From: Symbiodinium natans
Lineage: Eukaryota; Sar; Dinophyceae; Suessiales; Symbiodiniaceae
Direction of reading: 5' to 3'
NCBI GenBank assembly: GCA_905221605.1
Contig: CAJNDS010002690.1
Coordinates: 384,501-448,500, forward strand
DNA: 64,000 nt
A model generated the notes under the pieces. The model saw only the letters and a program-made list of their open reading frames with translations. It searched no databases and was not told the origin of the DNA. This document shows positions 22,601 to 30,116 of this stretch, in pieces. Position numbers and translations under genes: made by a program. The stretch's first letter is position 1; every line of letters begins with the position of its first letter.

Positions 22601-22685
22601 TAATGATCGCTGCGCCTCCATCACACTCAAGGCGCGTGCGTTGAGGGTTTTGAGGAAGGGCTGGGGTTTAGGGTTTAGGGTTTAG
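7652..22685 (+). CDS. GBE1: 1,4-alpha-glucan (glycogen/starch) branching enzyme, C-terminal half, >=21 exons
   Basis: Forms alpha-1,6 branches in storage glucan (GH13 family); in dinoflagellates, cytosolic starch. Exons: 7652-7671, 8058-8127, 8764-8795, 9369-9411, 9946-9994, one missing microexon, 11246-11287, 12024-12062, 13480-13520, 14348-14388, 15256-15316, 16217-16254, 17449-17466, 17812-17856, 18129-18192, 19021-19066, 19227-19280, 19452-19512, 19983-20028, 20578-20624, 21410-21465, 22578-22685. All junctions join in phase except around the missing microexon. Family motifs appear in order: FTGNYE|EYFGL, VMIAE|DVSGMP (catalytic Glu, region III), EGGIGFDYRLAM, AYAESHDQSIVGDK (region IV), FWLMDAEMYT, GGEGYLNFMG, GNEFGHPEWVDFPR, WSYAHCRRRFDLAD, DKVIVFERANLLFVV, LDSDAYDF, WAYFSEPEGD, NFNDR. 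About 340 of the usual ~700 residues are present. The N-terminal half, including the GFRFDG nucleophile region, is not found upstream. The last codons run into a telomere-like tract that supplies the stop. Confidence 0.93.
8764..8795 (+). CDS. GBE1: Branching enzyme exon: start of GH13 region III
   Basis: Codes VRPDAVMIAE, the 3' residue being the predicted general acid/base Glu. The donor is GA (GAG|GACACAAGG). The next exon (9369) resumes DVSGMPGLCVPVAE after GCTTCGAAG. The junction restores the AEDVSGMP motif of the family and both sides share AGGAC, as expected for a duplicated proto-splice site. Confidence 0.93.
9218..9302. repeat. Perfect (CCCTAAA)n tract in a branching-enzyme intron
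   Basis: About 12 uninterrupted CCCTAAA units directly upstream of exon 9369, followed on the far side of the exon by G-rich tracts (GTTTAGGG type). This is a typical example of the C-tract / exon / G-tract order seen at most exons. Confidence 0.9.
9655..9722. repeat. ATC/ATG trinucleotide microsatellite
   Basis: Runs of CATCATCATCGTCATCATC with GATCATGATC variants. The Ile-rich (+) and Asp-rich (-) translations are repeat artefacts. It lies in the intron between branching-enzyme exons 9369 and 9946. Confidence 0.85.
10281..10394. mobile_element. Family F inverted-repeat element
   Basis: Arms GGTAGGCACGTGGTCCCTTA and GGGACCATGTAACTACCC around a TATACCCCTTATA core. Relatives lie at ~17676-17802 (inside the branching-enzyme intron before exon 17812) and 49766-49988; a decayed one may lie at ~17275-17390. 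Confidence 0.75.
10457..10475 (+). CDS. GBE1: Candidate missing microexon of the branching enzyme (13 or 19 nt)
   Basis: The exon at 9946-9994 ends in phase 2 (TG of PDLW) and the next certain exon (11246) starts in phase 0, so one exon of length 1 mod 3, starting with G and coding ~6-7 residues, must lie between. Here AG|GAAGTTGGGCGAG|GT (10463-10475), or the 19-nt form from 10457, fits phase and would read W(NR)KLGE before DVKDEHW. Families usually have about seven residues in this gap. The sequence match is weak, so this is only a candidate. Confidence 0.3.
10747..10852. mobile_element. Family D inverted-repeat element
   Basis: TTGGGATGTTCCCCCTTACA ... TATAAGGGGAGCATCCCAA with internal CAGTCCTTA / TAAGGACTG. 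The same arms recur at 28977, 38761, 39378, 52659 and 54650. About 105 bp, no ORF; a non-autonomous MITE-like element. Confidence 0.85.
11622..11798. mobile_element. Family A inverted-repeat element carrying a C-rich telomere-like tract
   Basis: Termini are CTTGGTAGCCCAGTGGTACC and GGTGACTGGGCGACCAAG, flanked by a perfect 4-bp duplication (CCCT). Between the halves lies a CCTAAGCCCTAAACCC tract absent from the compact copies at 27966 and 28169. It sits in the intron between branching-enzyme exons 11246 and 12024. Confidence 0.85.
13480..13520 (+). CDS. GBE1: Branching enzyme exon: GH13 region IV
   Basis: Codes AYAESHDQSIVGDK, the region IV motif of branching enzymes; its His-Asp pair stabilises the transition state. 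A GC donor (GACAA|GCTGCTCAG) joins it to exon 14348, restoring GDK|TIAFWLMD. It is only 41 nt long, between introns of roughly 1.4 and 0.8 kb. Confidence 0.95.
16645..16972 (+). CDS. Unrecognised coding island inside a branching-enzyme intron
   Basis: An open frame of about 105 codons lies in the intron between exons 16217-16254 (GGE) and 17449-17466 (GYLNFMG), which are contiguous in the family, so this is not a branching-enzyme exon. The frame reads GVEGVVQSWLAQSK, then KGNPNRNFMIYTNRGN, VAVIGSTLQLRDP and LPLDDGVGQTNGH, with good protein-like composition and non-repetitive DNA. An acceptor-like GATTTCAG|G lies at 16672 and the frame runs into a GGTTTAGGG tract. I do not recognise the family. 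It may be a nested gene, a cassette exon or a captured fragment. Confidence 0.5.
19221..19280 (+). CDS. GBE1: Branching enzyme exon with a choice of acceptor (19221 or 19227)
   Basis: Two in-phase acceptors exist: CAGCAG|ATGAAG (19221) and ATGAAG|GAGAGC (19227). The second fits the dinoflagellate AG|G rule and gives the usual spacing between the AM(H/N)xxE helix of the previous exon and the GF(A/L)(S/A) motif. Codes ESTGFASDEHLLVSSQHE; GC donor at 19281. Confidence 0.85.
20578..20624 (+). CDS. GBE1: Branching enzyme exon, LDSDA motif
   Basis: Codes (R)YKICLDSDAYDFRGR(G). A TGA follows at 20627, so a GC donor (AGAG|GCTGAAG) is needed. Joining to 21410 gives the same residue count between LDSDA and YFSE as in known branching enzymes, which supports the GC site rather than a stop here. 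Confidence 0.9.
20629..21409. other. Branching-enzyme intron, tract-rich
   Basis: Holds a run of G (20696-20707), short CCCTAAA and TTTAGGG tracts and a decayed inverted repeat near 21140-21300 (AAGGGTGACCC ... AAGGGTCCCCC). No coding island seen apart from the flanking exons. Confidence 0.6.
21550..21655. mobile_element. Family E inverted-repeat element, left end decayed
   Basis: Core CACTTTACACTTTTTGGAAT ... ACTGAAAGTGTACAACTTTT and right arm GCTCATGAACTCAGCAACTA match the copies at 34898, 41829, 61701 and 62222. The left terminus has lost the CTTAG/AGCTGAG arm. Confidence 0.75.
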
Positions 22686-23690
22686 GGCTAGGGTCTAGGG
22701 TTTAGGGTTTAGGGTTTAGGGTTTAGGGTTTAGGGTTTAGGGTTTAGGGTTTAGGGTTTAGGGTTTAGGGTTTAGGGTTTAGGTTTTCGGCCTGTTTAGG
22801 GATTAGGAGGGTTTACGGGTGTAGCTTTCGGGTTACAGAGTCGAGGGGTCTACCGGATGTGGGCTTGCAGGCAGGGTTCAGAATTTTGGTTCTGGGTTGC
22901 AAGCAGCATACCTTAGGTGTTTAGGGTTTAGGGTTTAGGGTTTAGGGCTCAGGGTTTGTCAAGTCCCTAAGCTACACTTTCTACGACACCCAGCTTTCTA
23001 GAATCCTACTACAACCTCTGCAAGCAAAGGCGGTCACCTTTTCTACTCTTAGTTTACTGTGGAACCTAGCTTGGTTCATCAGCCTCTTCGCTACAGGTAG
23101 TGTGCTTAGGGGTGACATGCCTAAACCCTAAACCCTAAACCCTAAACCCTAAACCCTAAACCCTAAACCCTAAACCCTAAACCTCCCTTGAGAGATGTGA
23201 TCAAGGCCATGCTTTGTCTGCCATGTGCCTTCTGCAGGCCTCCTTTGAAGGTGTCAGCCCCCAGGCCCCCTAAACCCCCCAAGCCCCGAAAGCTCCCTAA
23301 ACCCTACACCCTACACCCTAAACCCTAAACCCTAAACCCTAAACCCTAAACCCTAAACCCTAAACCCTAAACCCTAAACCCTAAACCCTAAACCCTAAAC
23401 CCTAAACCCTAAACAAACCACGAAACCCTGAACCTGAGTCCCTGAGCTGAGGGCCCTAAAATGTCATAGGACAGACAACTCGCAACATAAATCCCTAGTT
23501 TGGGGCCTAGTGAGGCATACCAAGACTTGTGCGGCCCTTTTAGAACATTAGTTTGCCCTAAACCCTAAACCCCTAAACCCTCCCAAACCCCTGGACCCTC
23601 AACCCCTAAACCCTAAACCCTAAACCCTAAACCCTAAACCCTAAACCCTACATCATACCCCTAACCCTAAACTGCCCTAAAGCCGAAAGC
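22686..23690. other. Spacer after the branching enzyme; weak coding islands only
   Basis: Long TTTAGGG array (22700-22785), CCCTAAA arrays (23120-23180, 23295-23415, 23600-23650). A hydrophobic frame at ~23030-23100 (STLSLLWNLAWFISLFATG) and a frame with a stop at ~23190-23270 (ERCDQGHALSAMCLLQ) could be exons of something else, but nothing ties them to either neighbour. Confidence 0.5.
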
Positions 23691-23691
23691 C

Positions 23692-23817
23692 ATGGAGCCC
23701 GACAGCCGGCCCAGTGTCCTAGTGCTGGCGCCTGTGCTGCTGCTCTTCGCAGGGGGCTGCTGTAGCTTCTCCATGATTGCAAGCATTTATGCTTGCTCGA
23801 ACCTCCAAAGTATGTAA
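23692..23817 (+). CDS. Candidate first exon with hydrophobic N-terminus
   Basis: ATG in a CC-ATGG context opens MEPDSRPSVLVLAPVLLLFA, a short polar start and a 13-15 residue hydrophobic stretch like a signal peptide. The frame ends at a TAA inside an inverted-repeat element (CCAAAGTATGTAAA ... TTTACATACTTTGG, 23810-23863). CTGCTGTAG occurs before and after the element (23758 and 23909), so splicing GCT|GTAGC to CTGTAG|TTTCGC would extend the frame. It may be the 5' end of the helical-repeat gene that follows, but no junction proves it. Confidence 0.4.
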   Translation: MEPDSRPSVLVLAPVLLLFAGGCCSFSMIASIYACSNLQSM

Positions 23818-23863
23818 AGTAATGGCCCTTCTATGAGACTTGTTTTTTTTACATACTTTGGGG
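23810..23863. mobile_element. Family H short inverted repeat
   Basis: CCAAAGTATGTAAA and TTTACATACTTTGG form a ~14-bp perfect stem around a GGCCCTTCTATGAGAC loop, interrupting a coding frame. A half-copy (CCCCCAAAGTATGTCAAC) lies at ~22400. Confidence 0.6.
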
Positions 23864-24036
23864 TCCACGTACTATCATTCTTAGCACTTACGCCTTGTGG
23901 CTTCTCCTGCTGTAGTTTCGCACGATGCGGACCATATCCCGAACCCTTGTTGTTTTTTTTGTGGTATTATGGAGTACACCCTAAACCCCAAACCCCCTAA
24001 ACCCTAAACCCTAAACCCGAGTCTTGGGAACGTAAG

Positions 24037-27000
24037 GCAGCATCCCAAGGGTCCCCCGAGGTCGGGGGCCCGAGATGCGAAGCAAGGGGCCGAAGATCCT
24101 GACAGCCAGGATCAAGAAGACCACTTCGGCCGTGGCGCCTGGGTTTAGGGTTTAGGGTTTAGGGTTTAGGGTTGTTTTCTCCTACTTCGGTCATGGAGCC
24201 TGGGGATCTGTTCATGTTTTTGTTGTTTCCTCCTTGTTGAGTTTCAGGAGGGACTTGCTTACGACTAGCCCTAAACCCCAAGCCCCAAGCCCCAAACCCT
24301 AAACCCTAAACCCTAAACCCTAAACCCTAAACCCTAAACCCTTCCGAGGAGCTCTTCACTCTCCTGGATGCGGAGCTCGACAGCCCGTGCTTCAACGCTC
24401 TGCACACGTCGGCCGCCTTTACCCGGCTGGCCTTCCTCAAGAAGCGGCACCTTGGAGGCTACAGGGGCTTATAGGGTTTAGGGTTTAGGGCTTTAGGGTT
24501 GTTAAGGGTTTTTTAGGGTTTTTTAGGGTTTTAGGGTTAGGGTTTAGGGTTTAAGGTTTAGGGTTTAGGGTTTTACGGGCAGAATTAGGGTTTCAAGGGC
24601 AGAGGTGAGGGTTTGAAGGGAAGAGCCCTAAACCTAAGTGCCCTAAGAACCCTTCAGAGCCCGAAGAGCCCTAAACCCCAAACCCCAAACGCTAAGAGCC
24701 CTAAGAGGCCTAAGCCCTAAGCCCTAAGCCCTAAGCCCTAAACCCTAAACCCTAAACCCTAAACCCTGCCCCAAGAGCTCCCAAGGCAACGGCTGGCAAA
24801 AGCCGAGGTGAGGGATCCTGTGCTGAGGCGGCTGGCTGCCAATCTCCACCGGCAGCTCCTGTAGCTGGGATTCTTTCACGAATGGGTTTAGGGTTTCGGG
24901 TTTAGGGTTTAGGGTTTAGGGTTTTAGGGTTTAGGGTTTAGGGTTTAGGGTTTAGGGTTTAGGGAGTTTAGAGTTGAGGGAAGTTTGGGTTCACTGTTTT
25001 GGGCGCTTCGGCTTGGGGATATTGCGTTTTTTTTGTTTTTTGTTTTTTATTTCTTGGTGGGGACTCTTTGCGACTAGCAACTACCCTATACCCTATACCC
25101 TAAACCCTAAACCCTAAACCCTAAACCCTAAACCCTAAACCCTAAACCCTAAACCCTAAACCCTAAACCTGAACCTCTAAACCTAAAACCCTAAACCGCA
25201 AACCCTACCAGAAGTGGTTTCTATAAGGAGGGCCTGGCTCGCATTCGCCGAGGCAAGACAAGATATCGCCGCGTGCAGCCGCGAACATTCTGTGGGCTGT
25301 CGTTCAGGTCTTGGTGACCCAGCGGTACCCTTTTCCCTTTTTGTGTTTCAAGGTTCCCTGAGAAAGTAGATACCCTAAACTCTAAACCCTAAACCCTAAA
25401 CCCTAAACCCTAAACCCAAAAAGGGTGCCTTTGTTTGTAATTCCAAGAGGTTCATGGAGATGTCGCAAAGCACATGGCCGCGGAGGCAGCTCTGCTCACG
25501 CGCTGTGTGCAGCAGAAGGTGGGCTTTAGGGTTTAGGGTTTAGGGTTTAGGGCTTAGGGTGGCATCACACCAAACCCTACCTCGGAATCGAAGTCCCAGC
25601 TCCTGAAGCAAGTAAATGCAAGCCGCGACACCCTTGCTCGCAACAGGCTCCCCCCCGCCGTCCCCCGACCCTACTATCAACCAATATGATTGGGGGGCTG
25701 GGGCGGTTGAGTCGCATGTCACTCCCAAAGCCCTCAACCCCTAAAACCCTAAAACCCTAAAATCGAAAACCCTAAACCCTAAACCCTAAACCCCCCCAAA
25801 ACAACAAGGCTGGCAGCATGAACGCCTTCGACCTCTCGAACTGCCTGTGGGCCGTGGCAAGTCTTCATCGGGCGGAGCCTGAGGTCCTCAAAGCCGCGCC
25901 AGCTCTGGCAAAGAGCATCCCCCGCTGCCTGGGCATGTGTTAGGGTTTGGGGTTTAGGGTTTAGGGTTTGGGGTTTGGGGTTTAGGGTTTAGGGTTAGGT
26001 GCATAGGTAGGACTGGGCTTTAGGACCGGGTTTAGGGTTTGGGGTTTAGGGTTTGCGGTCCAGGGTTTTTGGGGGTTTGGGGTCCAGGGTTTTGGGGGTT
26101 TAGGGTTTGGGGTTGGGGGTTAGGGGTTTGGGGTTTGGGTTGAGGGGTTTAGGGTTTGAGGTTTCGCTGGGCTTTGTCTGTATTTGCTTATGTTCTGTTG
26201 TGTTTTTCTGCAGGTGGGCATGTACGAGGTTTTACTTGACCGGGTTTTCTAGAGTTGTGAAGGTAACGCAGTGGGTTGTGTGTCTTATAGGGACCATAGC
26301 AATCACCACCAAGTCAACCCTGTATGTAAGCCCTAAAGCCCCCAATTCCTTCTAAAGGGCTTCCCAGAGCAAGGGAGTCTAGAACGACAAAGGTTTGGGT
26401 TTAGGGTCTACCGGGTTTCGAGTTTAAATAGGCTAAACCCCAAACCCAAAGCAGCCCAAAGCCCAACTAGCCCAATAATCCCTAAACCCTATGCCTTATC
26501 ACATTGAAGCCCAAGAATCCCCCAAGCTCTCAAGATTCCAAAGACCCTAAACACTAAACCCTAAACGCCCTAAACGCCCTAAACGCCCTAAACCCTAAAC
26601 GCCCAAAACACCCTAAACGCACTAAACGCTCCACGCCCTAAGCCCTAAACCCCCCGAAGCTCACACTTGCCCAGGCAGGGCTGCCCAGTTCGTGCCACAG
26701 GCGCTGTCCAACATCCTGTGGGCGGCTGCCACTCTGCAGGAGTTCAGGGGTTTAGGGTTTAGGGGTACGGGTTTAGGGAGAGTCTTTATGGCCTCTCAGC
26801 CCCTAAACCCCTAAACCCCCAAACCCCTAAACCCCTAAACCCCTAAACCCCTAAACCCTAAACCCCAGCCCTTAACTTAAGGAAAGTGAGCCTTTTCTGC
26901 AGGAGTCGGCGCCAGAGGTCTTGGCTGCAGTGCCTGCTGTCGCAGCGAGCATTCCCCGCAAGGCGAGGCAGATTGGGGGTTTAGGGGTCAGGGTCTGGGT

Positions 27001-28406
27001 TTAGGGTTAGAGGGTTTAGAGGCTTTAGATTGTTTAGAGGGTTTAGATAAGGTTTGGGCCATCTTGCTGCAGCTGCACCAAAGGGAGGTACTCCCTAGTT
27101 CTGGACAGACCCGAAGCCCTAAACCCTAAACCCTAAACCCTAAACCCTAAACCCTAAACCCTAAACCCTAAACCCTAAACCCTAAACCCTAAACCCTAAA
27201 CCCTAAACCCTAAACCCTAAACCCTAAACCCCAAGACAGGTGGCGGAGTTCAACCCGCAGGACTTGTCGAACTGCCTCTGGGCCGCGGCCACTCTGCAGG
27301 AGGCGGCCCCGGAGGTGCTCGCGGCTGTGCCCGCCTGCGCGGAGCGCGTCCCGGAGCAAGTTGAGAGCCTTGGGGACGGTTTGAGGTTTAGGGTTTAGGG
27401 TTTAGGGTTTAGGGTTTAGGGTTTAGGGTTTAGGGTTTAGGGTTTAGGGTTAGGGAGTCCTACTGCTTTTTGTACCCTTCTGCCCTGTGCTTTTTGGGTT
27501 CCAGGTTCCCTTTTAAAGCAGCCAACCTCTCAAAGGGGTACTTACACATGGCTTTCGTAACTTAGCATAGTGAGCAGTCTAGTGTAAGAAGTACAGTTAC
27601 GTAGATGAGCCCCAAAAGGGGTACTGTATCGGGAAGATGATTCCAGCTGTAGGACTCATGGGATTTACAGGGCCCTTGAAAATCCAAGGAAGATGATTCC
27701 CCAGCACTTGTCGAACTGCTTGTGGGCAGCCGCGAATCTGCAAGAGTCCCTGCCGGTCGTGCTGACCTTTGTGCCGTCTGTGGCGGATCGCATACCGAAC
27801 CAGGTCGAACGCATGATTCCCCAGGCGCTGTCGAACTGCCTCTGGGCGGCGGCCTATCTTCAAGAGGCGGCGCCAGCAGCCCTCACGGCTGTGCCTGCCA
27901 TCGTCAAGTGTATACCGCGCAGGGTCGACCGTATGATTCTACAGGAGCTGTCCAACTGCCTGTGGCTTGGTAGCCCAGTGGTACCCTTTACCATCCTTTA
28001 CCTTTTTTTTGGTTATTGGTTCCCTGATAAAAGAACCAGACCAAAAAAGGGTGCCCTTATCATAATTTGGTTGCTGGGCTACCAAGGTGGGCAGCAGGGA
28101 ATCTGCAAGAGGTGGCCCCGGTCGTCTTGACGGCTGTGCCTGCCATTGCAGAGCGACTGCCTCAGAAGCTTGGTGGCCCAGTGGTACCCTTTACTTTTTT
28201 TTGTTGCTTCGGGGTTCCCTTATACATTGAACCAACTGCCAAAAGGGTACCCTTAGTAGCCTTAGTACAAGATGGTTACTGGGCTACCAAGGAAGGTGGT
28301 TGAGAGTATTGGGCTCGGGCGTGGACAGCATCCCGGCCAGAAGCTACACAGGCGGGCAACACGTCTGCCCTGGCAGTTCACCCATCGCGCGAGGTGGAGG
28401 ACGTGA
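24037..28406 (+). CDS. Helical-repeat protein with seven ~40-residue LSNCLWAA repeats, 12 exons
   Basis: Exons: 24037-24131, 24349-24466, 24776-24860, 25253-25307, 25450-25518, 25809-25923, 26675-26739, 26903-26962, 27240-27364, 27689-27961, 28087-28164, 28292-28406 (TGA). Every junction is in phase; about 417 codons. The N-terminal part reads ILTARIKKTTSAEELFTLLD and FNALHTSAAFTRLAFLKKR. It is followed by seven repeats whose signature is (L/A)(S/A)N(C/I)LWA, then P(E/V)VL.A.P(A/S)(V/L)A..IP. Repeat length is 40 residues (120 nt), best seen in exon 27689 with two whole repeats. Comparable alpha-helical repeats with LWA motifs occur in OPR/RAP-type organellar RNA-binding proteins of algae and alveolates. 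An RNA-binding role is inference, and no RAP domain is seen at the basic C-terminus. Introns include two compact family A elements with 4-bp duplications. Confidence 0.88.
25310..25447. mobile_element. Family A element split by a C-rich telomere-like tract
   Basis: Left end CTTGGTGACCCAGCGGTACC, right end GTAATTCCAAG, flanked by the 4-bp duplication AGGT (25306-25309, 25448-25451). A CCCTAAA tract (25373-25417) sits between the halves. Splicing 25308-25449 (GT-AG) joins WAVVQ to VHGDVAKHMAAE of the helical-repeat gene. Confidence 0.88.
26740..26902. other. Tract-rich intron flanked by a 9-bp direct repeat
   Basis: CTGCAGGAG is present at both edges (26734-26742 and 26897-26905). The intron starts GAGTTCAGGGGTTTAGGG and ends in TTTTCTGCAG, with a polarity switch from TTTAGGG to CCCTAAA inside. 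Excision as GA-AG joins AAATLQ to ESAPEVLAAV and keeps the 40-residue register. Confidence 0.85.
27121..27233. repeat. Long perfect (CCCTAAA)n tract at an intron 3' end
   Basis: About 16 CCCTAAA units end in CCCCAAGACAG, the acceptor of exon 27240. The matching G-rich tract after that exon covers 27385-27450. Length and purity suggest recent expansion or gene-conversion-like homogenisation. Confidence 0.9.
27689..27961 (+). CDS. Helical-repeat exon containing two full repeats
   Basis: The longest exon in this gene (273 nt). Repeat 1 starts MIPQHLSNCLWAAANLQE and repeat 2 MIPQALSNCLWAAAYLQE, exactly 120 nt apart; a third repeat is cut after LSNCL by the element at 27966. The 120-nt periodicity sets the register used to choose splice sites elsewhere in the gene. 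Confidence 0.93.
27966..28086. mobile_element. Family A element acting as an intron, copy 1
   Basis: CTTGGTAGCCCAGTGGTACC ... GGTTGCTGGGCTACCAAG with a perfect 4-bp duplication GTGG (27962-27965 and 28087-28090). Removing 27962-28086 joins AACTGCCT to GTGGGCAGC and restores LSNCLWAAGNLQE. So the GT donor is the left target duplication and the AG acceptor is the element's own last two bases. Confidence 0.93.
28169..28291. mobile_element. Family A element acting as an intron, copy 2 (GA donor)
   Basis: CTTGGTGGCCCAGTGGTACC ... GGTTACTGGGCTACCAAG with 4-bp duplication GAAG (28165-28168 and 28292-28295). Removing 28165-28291 joins CTGCCTCA to GAAGGTGG in frame (LPQKVVESIG). Here the left duplication starts with GA, giving a GA-AG intron. 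Confidence 0.9.
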
Positions 28407-29916
28407 CTCCGCACCTGTTTAAGTTTTAACCCTAGGCTAGACCTAGCTCGTGGTTCGTCGCAGTACCGTCGTCCCAGTACCATAAAACCAGAATACTATA
28501 CAATCTACAAAATATCTCTGTACTGCTATGACAATATTTCTACCATACTACTGCTCCGCAACTATCATATATGTCTTATTACAGAAAACTTGACAATAGG
28601 GCCGCAACTCCTGGCTGCAAGAATCAGCAGCTGGTTTGGCCGGGAGCCCTGCCAAAGCACGCGGGGCCGGAGGCCAGAAAGGCATCGCGCCATGCGACTT
28701 GCGGGTTTACGCAAACAGCAGACCCCGAAGCCCAAGCAAGCAGCCAAAAACGATCAACCCTTTTTTGGGGTCTGGGGTTTAGGGTTTAGGGTTTAGGGTT
28801 AAGGGTTTAGCTAAGGGTTTTGGGTTTAATATTAAAGCCACCTGAATCCCCTGAAAACCCGGTATGCGGTGGCAGGCTTGGGCTGGTCGCAGGGCCACAA
28901 ATATTTACCAAACGCTCCACACGAGTTGTTCTTCAACGAAATACCTATACCCCTCAGCTTAGGGTTTAGGGTTTGACCTTGGGATGTCCCCCTATATACT
29001 AACAGTCCTTAATAGGGATTGTAATAGGCCCTGCCTTATCCAGACGCACCCGAAGTAAGCGCAGACCCTGGACCCCTAAGCCATGCGCCAAGGGTTTAGG
29101 GTTTGGGGCTTAGGGTTTAGGGTTTAGGGCTTCGGGTTTAGGGTTTTCGGGTTCAGAGTTTTCGGGTTTGAACCCAAAACCCCGTACCAAGTAGGCCCGT
29201 GTGATGTCATTTCTAGTAATTGCTTAAGAACCCCTAAAAATAAAAGTATTCTTCCTTATAAGGGTAATATAGGGATCATTACGTTTATTCTTGTGGGGTT
29301 CTTAAGCAAATCGTAGATTCGGGTTTTTTCCCTCATTGGTCTCAAGAGGAACTTCGTTTAGCGATGTTTGCAGAGGGTTTAGCGCGGCTCTGTAAATCCC
29401 TGCAAAGTGGGAGGTGGTCCCATCACGGTCGTGCACTGTCTACGAGAAGCTGCTTGGGCTGAACTGAACGAGTCTAGCCCTAAACCCTAAACCCTAAACC
29501 CTGAACCCTGAGCCCTGAGCCCTGAGCCCTAAGCCCTAAGCCCTAAGCCCTAATCAAACCCTAAATCCTTCAACTCAAAACCTCGAAGCCTCGAAGAACC
29601 CTAAAGGCCCCCAGGCCCTAGAAGCCCCCAAGCACCTACTAAGCCTTCAAGATAAGGGAGTTTGGGGCATCTAGGGTTTAGGGTTTAGGTTTGGGGTTTA
29701 GGGTTTAGGGTTTAGGGTTTAGGGTTTAGGGTTTAAGGTCTAGACTCTAAACCCGAAGCCCGAGACCTCCAGACCCTGAGCGCCAAACTCCACACCCTAA
29801 ATTGATGAACCCGCCGTAGCGCCTAAACCCTAAACCCTAAACCCTAAACCCTAAACCCTAAACCCTAAACCCTAAACCCTAAACCCTAAACCCTAAACCC
29901 TAAACTCCTCCCTGAG
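28407..29916. other. Intergenic: weak islands, one D half-element, one G element
   Basis: Possible exon frames occur at ~28590-28770 (SWFGREPCQSTRG) and ~28875-28945 (KYLPNAPHELFFNEI), both unsupported by neighbours. A half family D element lies at 28977-29028. Telomere-like tracts are at 28777-28800, 29093-29170 and 29475-29560. One of the 28.5-28.9 kb islands may be 3' UTR of the helical-repeat gene. Confidence 0.5.
29220..29313. mobile_element. Family G inverted-repeat element
   Basis: TTGCTTAAGAACCCCTAAAA ... TGTGGGGTTCTTAAGCAAAT. The sister copy at 44163-44262 shares both arms and the central AACATAGGGATTATT / AATATAGGGATCATT core. Confidence 0.8.
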
Positions 29917-29996
29917 GCTCCTGGAGGGGCAGGCACAGAAGACCGGCAAAGATGCCCCCGTGGCGCAGGCGCGGACGTGCATTTCGGATCGCCAGG
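29917..29996 (+). CDS. Coding island, unknown protein (EGQAQKTGKDAPVAQAR)
   Basis: Sits between a CCCTAAA array (ending in CCTGAG|G) and TTTAGGG tracts. The open frame reads LLEGQAQKTGKDAPVAQART and then CISDRQG, with GC-rich codon third positions like the identified exons. A single unrecognised exon; its gene partners are probably the islands that follow. Confidence 0.55.
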
Positions 29997-30116
29997 GCCT
30001 TCTAGGACTCAGAGTAGGCCGTTGTTTACTTATTTTCGGGGTTTAGGGTTTCGGGTTTGGGGTTTAGAATTTAGGGTTTAGGGTTTAGGGTTGAGGGTTT
30101 AGGGTTTAGGGCTACT

